From an uncultured Collinsella sp. (GTDB taxonomy: Bacteria > Actinomycetota > Coriobacteriia > Coriobacteriales > Coriobacteriaceae): a stretch of 46,787 bases of DNA. Where the stretch lies: the NCBI GenBank assembly GCA_900546085.1, contig URBS01000002.1, positions 1 to 46,787 of the forward strand, read 5' to 3'. Shown in pieces: positions 33,107 to 41,047 of the stretch. The number at the start of each line of letters is the position of its first letter. Position 1 is the stretch's first letter. The notes below the pieces were generated by a model. That model saw only the letters and a list, made by a program, of their open reading frames with translations, did not search any database and had not been told where the DNA came from. A program made the translations under genes and the position numbers.

Positions 33107-33615
33107 GGAAGCTGCGTCCCGGAATCCAGCCTCGGAACGGGATGAACTTTCCCAACGGGGCCGCATGCGGAAACTGCGTCCCGGATTTGGCGCTCAGAAT
33201 GGGATGCGCTTTCCCTTTGGAGCTCTCGGCGGAAATTACATCCCAGAATTGGCACTCAGAACGGGATGTGCTTTCCTTTTTGGGCCCTCGGCGGAAACTA
33301 CGTCCCGGAATCCAGTCCCGGAGTGGGATGCGCTATCCGGATCGGCCCTCGACCGGAAGCTGTGTCCCGGAATCATGCCTCAGAATGGGATGCGTTTTCC
33401 GCTGGCCGGTCGTTTGGAAAGCGCATCCCAGTTTGAGTGTTTATTCTGGGATGCGGTTTCCGCTGAAGGACTCAACCGGAAAGCGTGTCCCGTTCTAGGC
33501 CTTGATTCCGGGACACGGTTTCCGCTAGGCATGCCATCTGGAAAGCGCATCCCGTTTTGAGCACTCAGTCTGGGACATGGTTTCCGCGGGAGCTTCCGAC
33601 CGGAAAGCGTATCCC
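33107..33615. repeat. Palindrome array A: eight full 46-nt units and a half, 62-bp period
   Basis: Units start at 33107, 33169, 33231, 33293, 33355, 33416, 33478 and 33540, with a left half at 33602. Each is 14-nt arm, 18-nt middle, 14-nt arm, separated by 16 nt (once 15). Left arms are of the type GGAAACTGCGTCCC or GGAAAGCGCATCCC; right arms are of the type GGGATGCGCTTTCC. Paired changes occur, such as CATCCC/GGGATG in unit 3 and GTGTCCC/GGGACAC in unit 7. Middles and spacers vary. An open frame crosses it but is a by-product of repetition. Confidence 0.92.
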
Positions 33616-33651
33616 GGTTTGGTAGGCAGGCGGGCATAAGCTCAGCGGCCC

Positions 33652-34650
33652 CTACAGGTCTACCTCGTTGAGCCATGTCGGCAGCGCGGTCTGCCGGATG
33701 CCTGCCGTCTGCAGCTTTTTGGCGAGCATTCCTGCCGAGCGGACCTCGTTCATGGTAAAGCGCAGCAGAGGGTGACCGTAGAGCGATAGATGCGCCTCGC
33801 GCTGTCGTTCGGCGACGAGCGCCTCGGCAGTGGTGCGTCCGGCCAGCATGGTCTGGTCGGTATATTTGATGAGCCCGTCGAGCTCGCCCAGCGTGAGTTC
33901 CCGCGCCTGGCGCTCCCAGGCAAAATCCGTTCGCATGCTTTCGGTCGAATCGAAGGGGTCCGTCAACTCGTATTGAAGCCAGTCGGGCGCAAAGCCCGTC
34001 TCGATCATGACGGCTCGGGCGACCGATTCCCCGCCGCTCTCGGCGCGGGCGTCGGCATATCGAAGCGTTGTGAGGGCGGTGCGAATCGCGCGACCATTGC
34101 GGGCAGTCGCTCGTTGCTCAACGGCCTCCATCAGCTGTTCCCGTGCAAGGCCGAGCTTTAAAATCGCCGAATCGGCAATGGGCATGCCGTCGGCAAAACC
34201 AGTTTGCAGCAGACAATCTGTGACCGTTTGGATGGGCGGCGTTACCGATGTGCTGGATAGACGGATTGCTCCGGCCGGCTCGATCTGATGCCGCTGAATA
34301 TGCGCGCCCGGGCGAGCCGATGGTTTTGTCGGGCTGCAGACGTGTGCGACGTTCAGGTGCCGCCACGAGACTTCGAGTCCCAGGAGGCATGCTGCCGAAA
34401 ACGAGCAGAACGTCCAATCGGGGTGGATGATTGCAAGGGCGCGGATAATCTCGCAATGGCGTTGCGCTCGGTTGAGTTCGTCCCAGCGCGTTTTTCGCGC
34501 AAACAACCCCGGCATGGGCGAGGCGACCGTGACGCCCATGCGCCGAAGGAGCGCTTTTCGGATCGCCGTGCTCGGGGGAATCAGACAGCGCCCCTCTTGT
34601 TCGGCTTGAGTGAGCAGTTGGTCGATGAGCTGGTCATTGCAATGGGTCAT
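33652..34650 (-). CDS. AbiEi-antitoxin-like protein with a PDDEXK-like C-terminal domain
   Basis: The 332-aa protein has an N-terminal region with a possible winged helix (IRKALLRRMGVTVASPMPGLFARK) of the AbiEi-antitoxin type. Its C-terminal half carries RTDFAWE and LGELDGLIKY. That Asp, Glu-x-Asp-Gly and Lys pattern is seen in DUF559/Vsr-like nuclease folds of actinobacterial AbiEi-like proteins. No AbiEii-type toxin gene lies beside it. It stands alone between two palindrome arrays, pointing left. The ATG is preceded by AAAAGGAGG. A regulator, orphan antitoxin or nuclease are all possible. Confidence 0.5.
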   Translation of the reverse strand: MTHCNDQLIDQLLTQAEQEGRCLIPPSTAIRKALLRRMGVTVASPMPGLFARKTRWDELNRAQRHCEIIRALAIIHPDWTFCSFSAACLLGLEVSWRHLNVAHVCSPTKPSARPGAHIQRHQIEPAGAIRLSSTSVTPPIQTVTDCLLQTGFADGMPIADSAILKLGLAREQLMEAVEQRATARNGRAIRTALTTLRYADARAESGGESVARAVMIETGFAPDWLQYELTDPFDSTESMRTDFAWERQARELTLGELDGLIKYTDQTMLAGRTTAEALVAERQREAHLSLYGHPLLRFTMNEVRSAGMLAKKLQTAGIRQTALPTWLNEVDL

Positions 34651-34945
34651 GAGCTACCGCCTCCTTTTGGGTAGCAAAAACGTATCAGCCGGAACTTGCC
34701 GCTCAACTGACCAAAAGCTGACCAAAATCTAACCATGCAGGTAGATGGCCTGTTTTCGGCGACATTTTTACATCCGAATCGGTGGGCGGTAATCGGCGAC
34801 CGTGAACGGTAGCGAGTTATGAAGACTGGGTAAGTTTCAGGACGTGTACTTTTTTGAAAAAGAGCATTCTATCTGCTGTTTTGCGTTTCTGGATCGCATG
34901 TTTGAAGGCCTGTGATAAGGGTGGCGAATCGTCGTCTGTGTCGGC

Positions 34946-35300
34946 GGAAACTGTGACCCGGAATTGCCGCTCAGAACGGGACGCGCTTTCCGGGACGCCC
35001 CTCAACCGGAAACTGCGTCCCAGACTTCGGCCCCAGAGTGGGATGCCGTTTCCGGATCGGGCCTCAAGCGGAAATTGCATCCCGGAACGAGCCCTCAGAG
35101 CGGGATGAACTTTCCCAACGGGGCCGCAGACGGAAAATGCGTCCCGGATTCGACGCTCAGAATGGGATTCGTTTTCCGGTAGAAGTTTCAGTGGAAACCG
35201 CATCCCAGAATTCAGGCTCAGAACGGGACACGCTTTCCGGATGGGATGCTTGGCGGAAACTACGGCCCAGTTTTTGGCTCCAGAACGGGATGCATTTTCC
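34946..35300. repeat. Palindrome array B: six 46-nt units, 62-bp period
   Basis: Units start at 34946, 35008, 35070, 35132, 35193 and 35255, with the same 14-18-14 layout and 16-nt spacers (15 before unit 5) as array A. The spacer after B3 (CAACGGGGCCGCA) and neighbouring arms nearly copy the A1-A2 junction, pointing to duplication or conversion between arrays. The 295 nt to the left (34651-34945) hold no recognisable gene. Confidence 0.92.
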
Positions 35301-35355
35301 GGAACGGTCCACGTACGGTGGTGTACCGCCCCTTTTGCGTGCGCCGCTTGTCGAA

Positions 35356-35411
35356 TTACGTTATAGCTAGCTATATTATAGGAAGGTATAATATAGCTAG
35401 CTATAACGTAA
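35356..35411. promoter_or_regulatory. Perfect 25-bp inverted repeat containing two TATAGCTAGCTATA operators
   Basis: Positions 35356-35380 and 35387-35411 are exact reverse complements with a 6-nt centre (GGAAGG). Each arm contains the self-palindromic word TATAGCTAGCTATA (35362-35375 and 35392-35405), spaced 30 bp centre to centre. TATAAT (35387-35392) inside it could be a -10 element. The ATPase gene starts 16 nt after it, behind AAGGAAGG. Confidence 0.8.
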
Positions 35412-35426
35412 AGGAAGGATGGTCCT

Positions 35427-36806
35427 ATGTTTATCGGAAGAACAGCGGAAATGTCCGAGCTCAATCGACTGTATGGCACGGGCTCCTTTGAGATGCCTGT
35501 GATTTACGGCCGCCGTCGTGTGGGTAAAACGCGTCTTATCACAGAGTTCATCCAAGGCAAGAAGGCTATTTACTTTCAAGCACGTCGTACCAATGCAGAG
35601 GCAAACCTGCACGGCTTTAGCCAGGCGATACTTGCAGGCTCGGTTGGTGCTGCAGGCGTGTCGTTTCGTAGTTTTGACGAGGCGTTCGATGCATTGGCCA
35701 CCATGGCCCGCACGGAACGTTTGATTGTCGTGATTGACGAGTATCCCTATCTCGCCCAATCGAATCCCGAGATCAGCTCGTTGTTGCAAGATAAGATCGA
35801 TCACTTGTACAAAGAGACCAAGCTCATGCTGATTCTATGCGGCTCGTCTCTTTCGTTTATGGAGGAACAGGTGTTGGGCTACGAGAGCCCACTATACGGT
35901 AGGCGTACGGCCCAGTTTAAGATCATGCCGCTTGATTTTACGACGACCCTCGGCCTGTGGCAGAGCATGAGTCGCGAAGACGCTGCAGTTTGCTATGGTA
36001 TGACGGGCGGCATTCCTGCTTATATCGAGAAAATCGATCCTGCTGCACCGCTCAAGGACAACATCAAACGTCTTTTTCTTACTCCTACGGGCTATCTCTT
36101 TGAGGAGCCGAGTAACCTGCTAATGCAAGAGTGCCGCAATCCCGAGCAATATGATGCGATCGTGCAAGCAATTGCTCAGGGGCGCTCGAAGATCTCGGAG
36201 ATTGCGAGCTCTACGGGAATCCCTGCGAGCAACGTAAAGAGCTATGTGGATAAGCTGGCGTCGCTTGGGATTGTCGAGCGCGAGCTGCCCCTAAACGAGA
36301 CGAGCAATAAGCGGGCCGTGTATCTACTGAGCGACCAGATGTTTAGGTTCTGGTACAAGTTTGTGCCGCAGAACATCGGGTTGATTCAAAACGATATGGC
36401 CGAGATGGCGTATAGGCGTATTGAGCCGCACGTGTCGGATTACATGGGCACGGTCTTTGAGCTTATATGCAGGCAATACGTGTACGAACTCGCACGGGCG
36501 GGCCAGCTCGATGTGGTTCCGGCGAGCGTCGGGCGCTGGTGGGGAACGGATAATCGAACGCATACGCAGGAAGAAATTGACTTGATTGTTGACGATGGCG
36601 AGGGCGCTGCGCTGTTTGCGGAGTGCAAATGGCGCAATGAACCGACGGGTGAAGACGTGCTGCAAAAGCTCGTGCATCGAAGCGAGCTCTTTAGACGGCA
36701 ACGAAAAAGCTATGCACTTTTCTCAAAAAGCGGCTTTACGCAGGGATGTCGGGATGCCGCAGAGAGTAGGGGAGACGTCAAGCTGATCTCGTTTGCCGAG
36801 ATGTGA
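35427..36806 (+). CDS. DUF234-type AAA ATPase
   Basis: The 459-aa protein has a P-loop ATPase (Walker A GRRRVGKT at 28-35; Walker B LIVVIDEYPYL with Asp104-Glu105). A winged-helix region follows (KISEIASSTGIPASNVKSYVDKLASLGIV). The C-terminal DUF234 domain has a PDDEXK-like pattern, EEIDLIVDD and ECKW. These archaeal-ATPase-family proteins are common in gut actinobacteria, and their role is not established. They may act in DNA handling or defence. Expression is probably set by the palindromic operator pair just upstream. GC content is lower than the surrounding core genes, suggesting transfer. Confidence 0.8.
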   Translation: MFIGRTAEMSELNRLYGTGSFEMPVIYGRRRVGKTRLITEFIQGKKAIYFQARRTNAEANLHGFSQAILAGSVGAAGVSFRSFDEAFDALATMARTERLIVVIDEYPYLAQSNPEISSLLQDKIDHLYKETKLMLILCGSSLSFMEEQVLGYESPLYGRRTAQFKIMPLDFTTTLGLWQSMSREDAAVCYGMTGGIPAYIEKIDPAAPLKDNIKRLFLTPTGYLFEEPSNLLMQECRNPEQYDAIVQAIAQGRSKISEIASSTGIPASNVKSYVDKLASLGIVERELPLNETSNKRAVYLLSDQMFRFWYKFVPQNIGLIQNDMAEMAYRRIEPHVSDYMGTVFELICRQYVYELARAGQLDVVPASVGRWWGTDNRTHTQEEIDLIVDDGEGAALFAECKWRNEPTGEDVLQKLVHRSELFRRQRKSYALFSKSGFTQGCRDAAESRGDVKLISFAEM

Positions 36807-36848
36807 GGGCGGAGATAACCAAGCGCGCTCTGATGTGATGCTCGGAAT

Positions 36849-36888
36849 GGGACGCGCTTTCCGGATCGCCCTTCAAGCGGAAGCTCAT
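36849..36888. repeat. Array C: partial palindrome unit of the same family
   Basis: A right arm GGGACGCGCTTTCC (36849-36862), a 16-nt spacer and a decayed left arm GGAAGCTCAT (36879-36888) are the remains of two adjoining units of the array A/B type. Confidence 0.8.
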
Positions 36889-36908
36889 ATGTTCAAGAAA
36901 TGGGAGGC

Positions 36909-36944
36909 AGCTCCATCGCGAGCCGGGGCCTTTTGTTTGGAGCG
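36909..36944 (+). repeat. Exact 36-bp duplicate of the post-hydroxylase terminator region
   Basis: Identical to 33060-33095. Here the left GGCCCC arm is missing, so it is not a working terminator. Both copies adjoin units of the same palindrome family, so the segment between them may have been inserted or rearranged by recombination. Confidence 0.85.
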
Positions 36945-37014
36945 GAGGCAGCATCCCGGAATTCGGGCAATTCGGTGGTCAGGGGTTGAGCGAGTGTCGC
37001 GCTAAGGATGCCAA

Positions 37015-37129
37015 GCGTAAAACCTTCAATGAAAATAGCGTAAAAACTGCATCTGCCATGGCGTAAAAACTACATTGAATATAGCGTAAAATCAGCATTG
37101 AGAATGGCGTAATTTCGCATATCGCGTGA
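37015..37129 (+). promoter_or_regulatory. Five direct repeats with an exact 23-bp period
   Basis: The word GCGTAA starts at 37015, 37038, 37061, 37084 and 37107, exactly 23 bp apart. GCGTAAAA is present in the first four. A related GCGTGA follows at 37124. The rest of each unit shares a weaker CAxT...AAT pattern. The last copy ends about 20 nt before the DUF4143 ATPase start. The layout resembles binding sites for a DNA-looping or cooperative regulator. Confidence 0.8.
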
Positions 37130-37148
37130 TAGAGAGGGACGGCCGTCT

Positions 37149-38444
37149 ATGGATGCACCAAAGAGATTGACCCAAAAGGGATATAGGCCCCGGCTCATAG
37201 AGGAGCGCCTCGACACCCTTATGCGGGCGTTTGGCTGTGTGGAGATCAACGGCCCCAAATGGTGCGGCAAGACCTGGACGGCGCTCTCTCGCTCGGCGAG
37301 CGTCTCCAGGCTCGATGAGCCTGCGCAGCGCGCGGCGGCAGAGGTCGACCCAAGCCTGGCGCTCATCGGCGATGCGCCACACCTGGTCGATGAATGGCAG
37401 GAGGTGCCCGAGGTTTGGGATGCCGCTCGGCGCTTCGTGGACGCGAGCGGCAACGAACGCGGGACACTTTTGCTCACGGGCTCGACCGCGCTCAAAAGCG
37501 AGGAGCGCAGCCATGTTCGTCATTCCGGCACGGGTAGGATCGCCCGTCTGTCAATGCGCCCCATGGCCCTGTGCGAGTCGGGCGACGGCGAGCCGCTCGT
37601 GTCACTGGCAAGCCTCTTTAAGGGCGAGGGTTTTGCCCCTCAGCATCGCGAGAGCACGGTGGATGACGTCGCCCGCTGGTGCTGCAGGGGCGGTTGGCCT
37701 GCAAACCTTGGGCTTTCGGAAGAGCTTGCGCGAGAGACGGCAAGCCAGTACGTGCACTCGGTGCTCGACGTTAACGTGCTGGATGAGGGCATGTCGCCCG
37801 AGCTTGCACACGGCCTTTTGCGAGCTCTTGCCATGAACGAGAGCCAAGCCGTCACGTACAAGACGCTCATAAAGGACGCCTCGTACGGTGAGGCGGGCCC
37901 CGACGAGAGGACCATCGCTGCGTACTTGGACCTCTTCAACAGGCTCAAGCTGACCGAGGACCTGTGCGGATGGGAGCCGCCCATGCGCTCGAAGGCCCGC
38001 GTTCGCGTGCGCCCCAAGCGCTACTTCTGTGACCCGTCACTTGCGGCGGCGTTGCTGGGGGCTACCCCTGAGCGGCTGCTTGGCGATATGCAAACGTTGG
38101 GGATGCTCTTTGAGAACCTCGTTCTGCGCGACGTGCGCGTGTTCCTTTCCACCTACGGCGGTGTCGACAACAGTGTCCATTATTTCCGAGATGAGAAGGG
38201 CCTTGAGGTTGATCTGATCGTTGAGCACGACGGGCGCTGGGGAGCCATCGAGGTCAAGCTGAGTGATGCGAAAGCAGACGATGGAGCGAGAAATCTCAAG
38301 GCGCTGGAGAGGAAAGTGCTCTCCAATCCTGCCGCCCAGAATGCCGCGCCGGCGTTTTTGGCGGTCGTGGTTGGAAAGGGGAGCATTGCCTACACACGCG
38401 ACGACGGCGTGGCGGTGATCCCCATGGCGGCACTTGGGGCGTAG
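37149..38444 (+). CDS. DUF4143-type AAA ATPase
   Basis: The 431-aa protein has a P-loop (NGPKWCGKTW, 34-43) and a Walker B-like HLVDEWQEVP. A central region includes SVLDVNVLDEG. The C-terminal DUF4143 part carries EVDLIVEHDGRWGAIEVKL, a PDDEXK-like Asp, Glu-x-Lys pattern. These AAA_14/DUF4143 proteins are widespread in gut bacteria and their biological role is unresolved. A GAGAGGGA ribosome site precedes the ATG. It is the second ATPase-plus-nuclease-fold gene in this island, under a different type of repeat operator. Confidence 0.82.
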   Translation: MDAPKRLTQKGYRPRLIEERLDTLMRAFGCVEINGPKWCGKTWTALSRSASVSRLDEPAQRAAAEVDPSLALIGDAPHLVDEWQEVPEVWDAARRFVDASGNERGTLLLTGSTALKSEERSHVRHSGTGRIARLSMRPMALCESGDGEPLVSLASLFKGEGFAPQHRESTVDDVARWCCRGGWPANLGLSEELARETASQYVHSVLDVNVLDEGMSPELAHGLLRALAMNESQAVTYKTLIKDASYGEAGPDERTIAAYLDLFNRLKLTEDLCGWEPPMRSKARVRVRPKRYFCDPSLAAALLGATPERLLGDMQTLGMLFENLVLRDVRVFLSTYGGVDNSVHYFRDEKGLEVDLIVEHDGRWGAIEVKLSDAKADDGARNLKALERKVLSNPAAQNAAPAFLAVVVGKGSIAYTRDDGVAVIPMAALGA

Positions 38445-38486
38445 TGGTTTTGCGGGAGTGCCGTGCTTCCTTTACCGAAAATCCAT

Positions 38487-38515
38487 TTGGTAAACCCGGC
38501 GCCCGTGGGTAAAAT
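38487..38515 (+). promoter_or_regulatory. Promoter of the candidate antitoxin RNA
   Basis: TTGGTA (38487-38492), a 17-nt spacer and TAAAAT (38510-38515) form a good vegetative promoter, with transcription expected to start near 38522. Confidence 0.65.
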
Positions 38516-38521
38516 AAGGTC

Positions 38522-38607
38522 GACGGCAGCCCAAGTGGTGAAGAGCTGGGCAGCGCCGTTGCTTAGATTAGGGGGTCAATGCCTTAACGGCGTCGACCCC
38601 TCTTTTT
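38522..38607 (+). ncRNA. Candidate antisense RNA of a type I toxin-antitoxin pair
   Basis: A transcript of about 85 nt would run from the promoter at 38487-38515 to a terminator with arms GGGGTC (38572-38577) and GACCCC (38595-38600). GCC/GGC pair inside, and TCTTTTT follows. No reading frame fits. Its 3' end is antisense to the last codons and stop of the small membrane peptide gene. Its 5' part folds on itself (GCCCA with TGGGC). It also resembles the 5' part of the opposing mRNA, including GACGGCAG and GGGCAGCGCC. Confidence 0.55.
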
Positions 38608-38709
38608 ATGCTTTGAACACTGCTTGAGTGCCTCGGAAAGTCCGATGAGCGCTGTGAGGAGCGAGACCAGAGCGGTCAGGAGCTTCACGAAATCAATCAG
38701 ATCGGTCAT
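38584..38709 (-). CDS. Small hydrophobic peptide, candidate type I toxin
   Basis: A 41-aa peptide starting MTDLIDFVKLLTALVSLL, continuing with TALIGLSEAL and ending in the basic tail KKRGRRR. One membrane-spanning helix followed by positive charges is the shape of Fst/Ldr-like and holin-like toxins. I chose the ATG at 38709 because GGGAGG lies about 9 nt upstream; an ATG at 38715 (two more residues) is possible but too close to that site. A TAGAAT -10 candidate (38779-38774) would give a leader near 55 nt. The 3' end overlaps the convergent small RNA and shares its hairpin. No similarity was confirmed. Confidence 0.6.
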   Translation of the reverse strand: MTDLIDFVKLLTALVSLLTALIGLSEALKQCSKHKKRGRRR

Positions 38710-38961
38710 GGGCATCACCTCCCGTCGCATGGAAGGCGCTGCCCGGCACATGGGACTGCCGTCAACAATGGCTATTCTATCAAATTGCAGCTAAAAATAC
38801 GAATATATGTTCGCTTATAATGGCGCGTCGGGCTGGTGGCTCTTTTGGGGCTATCCATACCAGCGTGCAGACAACACACTTTCAGCTGAAGGAACGATAG
38901 GGACGCGTTTCGATGGGCGCGGTGGCTATACGGGTTGTGCCGGCTTACTCCCGCGCCTTTT

Positions 38962-39711
38962 CTAGATAGCGAATCCCCAAAGGCGGCGCGTCTCGCGGTT
39001 GGCGGACCTTCTTATCGAGCGAAGCAGGGAGAGAATAGGCTCTTTGCCCTTTCCGGCAGAGCCTCTTCTCGTTCCCCGAAGCAGAACTGTGTCATCGGTC
39101 CCCAGAATGTACTCCCAGTAGGGGCCGTCGTAGATCATCCACGGGTCCATTTCGCGCTCACCGTAGCGGGCGTCTTCGCTGATGGTGGTGTATGGTGCGA
39201 GCTTCGCTGCGGCAACTCTGAACCTGACGGTGGGGAGGTTACTTTTCGCGGAGATGTATTCAGCCTCGCACCGGCCCGTGGTCAAATCGCAGCGTATGTC
39301 GATGTCGCCCTCGGGGCCGGGCCCCCACGTCCAGAACCGTGCCCAGGTCGCCTTCTTGCCGATAGTTCCCGCAAGGGGTTCCTCCTTGGAGACAGGTGCG
39401 GAGAGAAAGCTCACCTTGGCTTCTCCCTCGGCGTCGGCGCCCCATTGCGCGTAGGTGAAGCGGCTCTCGTAAAGCTTTGCGATTTGCTTGTCCTCGCATG
39501 CCACAAAAAGGTGCTCGAATGGCTCCGCCTCTGCCTGCGGGATAAGATAACCCCAAAGGTCGGGGCACGCGATATCTGCGAGACTTTCTGGCCCGTATTC
39601 GGTCGGGTAGAACGTACCGTCCGCCATGTCCTGAAGTGTCTCGATTGCATCAAGAACGGTAGGGTTTTCCAGAAAAAACCAGTCGTCGCGCAGTCCCAGA
39701 TACACGTTCAC
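38962..39711 (-). CDS. Unrecognised protein, second gene of a two-gene operon
   Basis: A 249-aa protein that I cannot assign. It starts with GTG (VNVYLGLRDDWFFLENPTV) after a GGAAGAG site, 2 nt from the stop of the upstream gene, so the two are translationally linked. The sequence has many aromatic and acidic residues (DPWMIYDGPYWEYILG) and a basic C terminus (LLRSIRRSANRETRRLWG). There is no signal peptide, membrane helix or known catalytic motif. Position between a toxin-like locus and a restriction system suggests an accessory or defence role. That is inference only. Confidence 0.7.
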   Translation of the reverse strand: MNVYLGLRDDWFFLENPTVLDAIETLQDMADGTFYPTEYGPESLADIACPDLWGYLIPQAEAEPFEHLFVACEDKQIAKLYESRFTYAQWGADAEGEAKVSFLSAPVSKEEPLAGTIGKKATWARFWTWGPGPEGDIDIRCDLTTGRCEAEYISAKSNLPTVRFRVAAAKLAPYTTISEDARYGEREMDPWMIYDGPYWEYILGTDDTVLLRGTRRGSAGKGKEPILSLLRSIRRSANRETRRLWGFAI

Positions 39712-39713
39712 GG

Positions 39714-40949
39714 CTACTCTTCCTGCTGCTTGGCAGGCAGGATGTAGACGTTCTCGGCATCGACGGCAATCTGCGTGGGATGGTTGTAGAGGGTGTCTAC
39801 TTCCATCATGCTCTGCTTGAACGGCGCGACATCGGGCGTCTTCGCCTGATGGAGCTTCTCGATGAGTTTCTCGGATTGCTCGTCGTTGAACCTGCCGATG
39901 TCCTCTCCTGCACCCTCAAGCGCCTCGTCTATGGGCGTGAGCTCGCCGATGGGCGTCGCCGCGATGGCGCGACCGAGCATCTTGCCTGCGGAGGCGATGC
40001 CGCCCAGAAGTGCCACATCGATAGTGTCGGCAGTGCTCGCCTCGAGTGCGTTGTAACATTCGGTGTAGAGTTCGCGGTACGCAAGCGAGTCCGCCTCGAT
40101 TTTTGCGGCAGCGTCTGCGAGCTTTGCAGGTTTGAAGTTCTGGGTGAGCATGGGCTCGAGGAACAGCGAGAACGCGTGGATATAGGTGGCGAGCTTGTAG
40201 TCCTTGAGATAGTCGAGAACCTTGTCGAGGCGCCTTTTCACGTCGTCTCGCACCTCGATGAACCCTTTCTTTTTCAGGTCCGTTTGTGCTTGCGAACGGA
40301 AATGTTCCATGTCCTGCACGGAGGCCTGTTTGATGTCGAGTACCTTCATATGGGCATTGGCCATGTAAACGGCTTTGTCGTAGTTGAGGTCGTAGCCGTT
40401 GAGGATGTCTACAAGTGTCTTGAGGTTGCCGCGCATGTTGGCCTTGTCACGCTGGCGCATATACTCGAACATTTCGTCGACGGACTCCTGGATGGAGTCG
40501 AGCTTTTGGTTTATCTGCGCGATTGCGGCTGCCATGAACAGCGACGTCGGGTCGTAGGGCACTTGCGTGACACTTGTGGCGATGTCACCCTCGACAACGT
40601 GGAAGCGAGCCTGCCCAAAGCCATTGGCTGCGTCGCGGTAGGACCCCATGAGGCCGCTGCCGTCCTTGAACGATTGGAGTATCGACGGGTCAAGCGGATT
40701 GCCAAACTTGTCGGTTGGCTGGAGCAGCATAGGCACGCTCACCGTATTGGTGACGGTGCGGAATGTCGAAGGGAGTGAGGCGAGCGCTATGCCGAGCTGG
40801 GGGACTCGTTCGAGCGGGAGCTTGATGCCGTCGGAGACGTCCGCCCGCTCCTGAGTGAGCGCGAGGCGGATTTTGGTAGATGCGAGCTGTTTTGCCACGA
40901 GTTCCTCTCGGTCGCCGTCCGTCGAGGGTTTGATCTCGTTGTCTGCCAT
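39714..40949 (-). CDS. Unrecognised helical protein, first gene of a two-gene operon
   Basis: A 411-aa protein with no family I can name. The start is the ATG at 40949 with AAGGAG upstream. After a polar N terminus there is a beta-like segment (TNTVSVPMLLQPTDKFGNPLDP). Long helices follow with coiled-coil character (AQINQKLDSIQESVDEMFEYMRQRDKANM; DDVKRRLDKVLDYLKDYK). A glycine-rich hydrophobic stretch lies near residues 320-345 (ALLGGIASAGKMLGRAIAA). This long-helix plus hydrophobic-hairpin layout recalls helical membrane-inserting proteins, but nothing proves it. It is coupled to the 249-aa gene. Confidence 0.72.
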   Translation of the reverse strand: MADNEIKPSTDGDREELVAKQLASTKIRLALTQERADVSDGIKLPLERVPQLGIALASLPSTFRTVTNTVSVPMLLQPTDKFGNPLDPSILQSFKDGSGLMGSYRDAANGFGQARFHVVEGDIATSVTQVPYDPTSLFMAAAIAQINQKLDSIQESVDEMFEYMRQRDKANMRGNLKTLVDILNGYDLNYDKAVYMANAHMKVLDIKQASVQDMEHFRSQAQTDLKKKGFIEVRDDVKRRLDKVLDYLKDYKLATYIHAFSLFLEPMLTQNFKPAKLADAAAKIEADSLAYRELYTECYNALEASTADTIDVALLGGIASAGKMLGRAIAATPIGELTPIDEALEGAGEDIGRFNDEQSEKLIEKLHQAKTPDVAPFKQSMMEVDTLYNHPTQIAVDAENVYILPAKQQEE

Positions 40950-41047
40950 AGCGTGCTCCTTGCTTACGTTAATAGTCGCGGGAATTATCTCACCGTTGTG
41001 TGAGCTGCCGGGACGGGACGGATTAGCGGTAGCACGAGGCCGATTGA

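Noticed and set aside
33052..33676. Open frames reading through palindrome array A as a repeat protein
   Set aside because: The period is 62 bp, not a multiple of three, so the frame is not maintained from unit to unit. Conservation is in the paired arms, not in codons.
34854..35108. Small + strand frame starting MKKSILSAVLRFW
   Set aside because: It runs into palindrome array B, has no ribosome site and shows no similarity outside the repeat.
33107..35300. CRISPR array
   Set aside because: Units are diverged palindromes with 16-nt spacers that are too short and partly shared between arrays; no cas genes are present.
33107..36888. Integron cassette array (attC sites)
   Set aside because: No integron integrase, and the repeats lack the attC core sites. 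They are tandem rather than one per gene.
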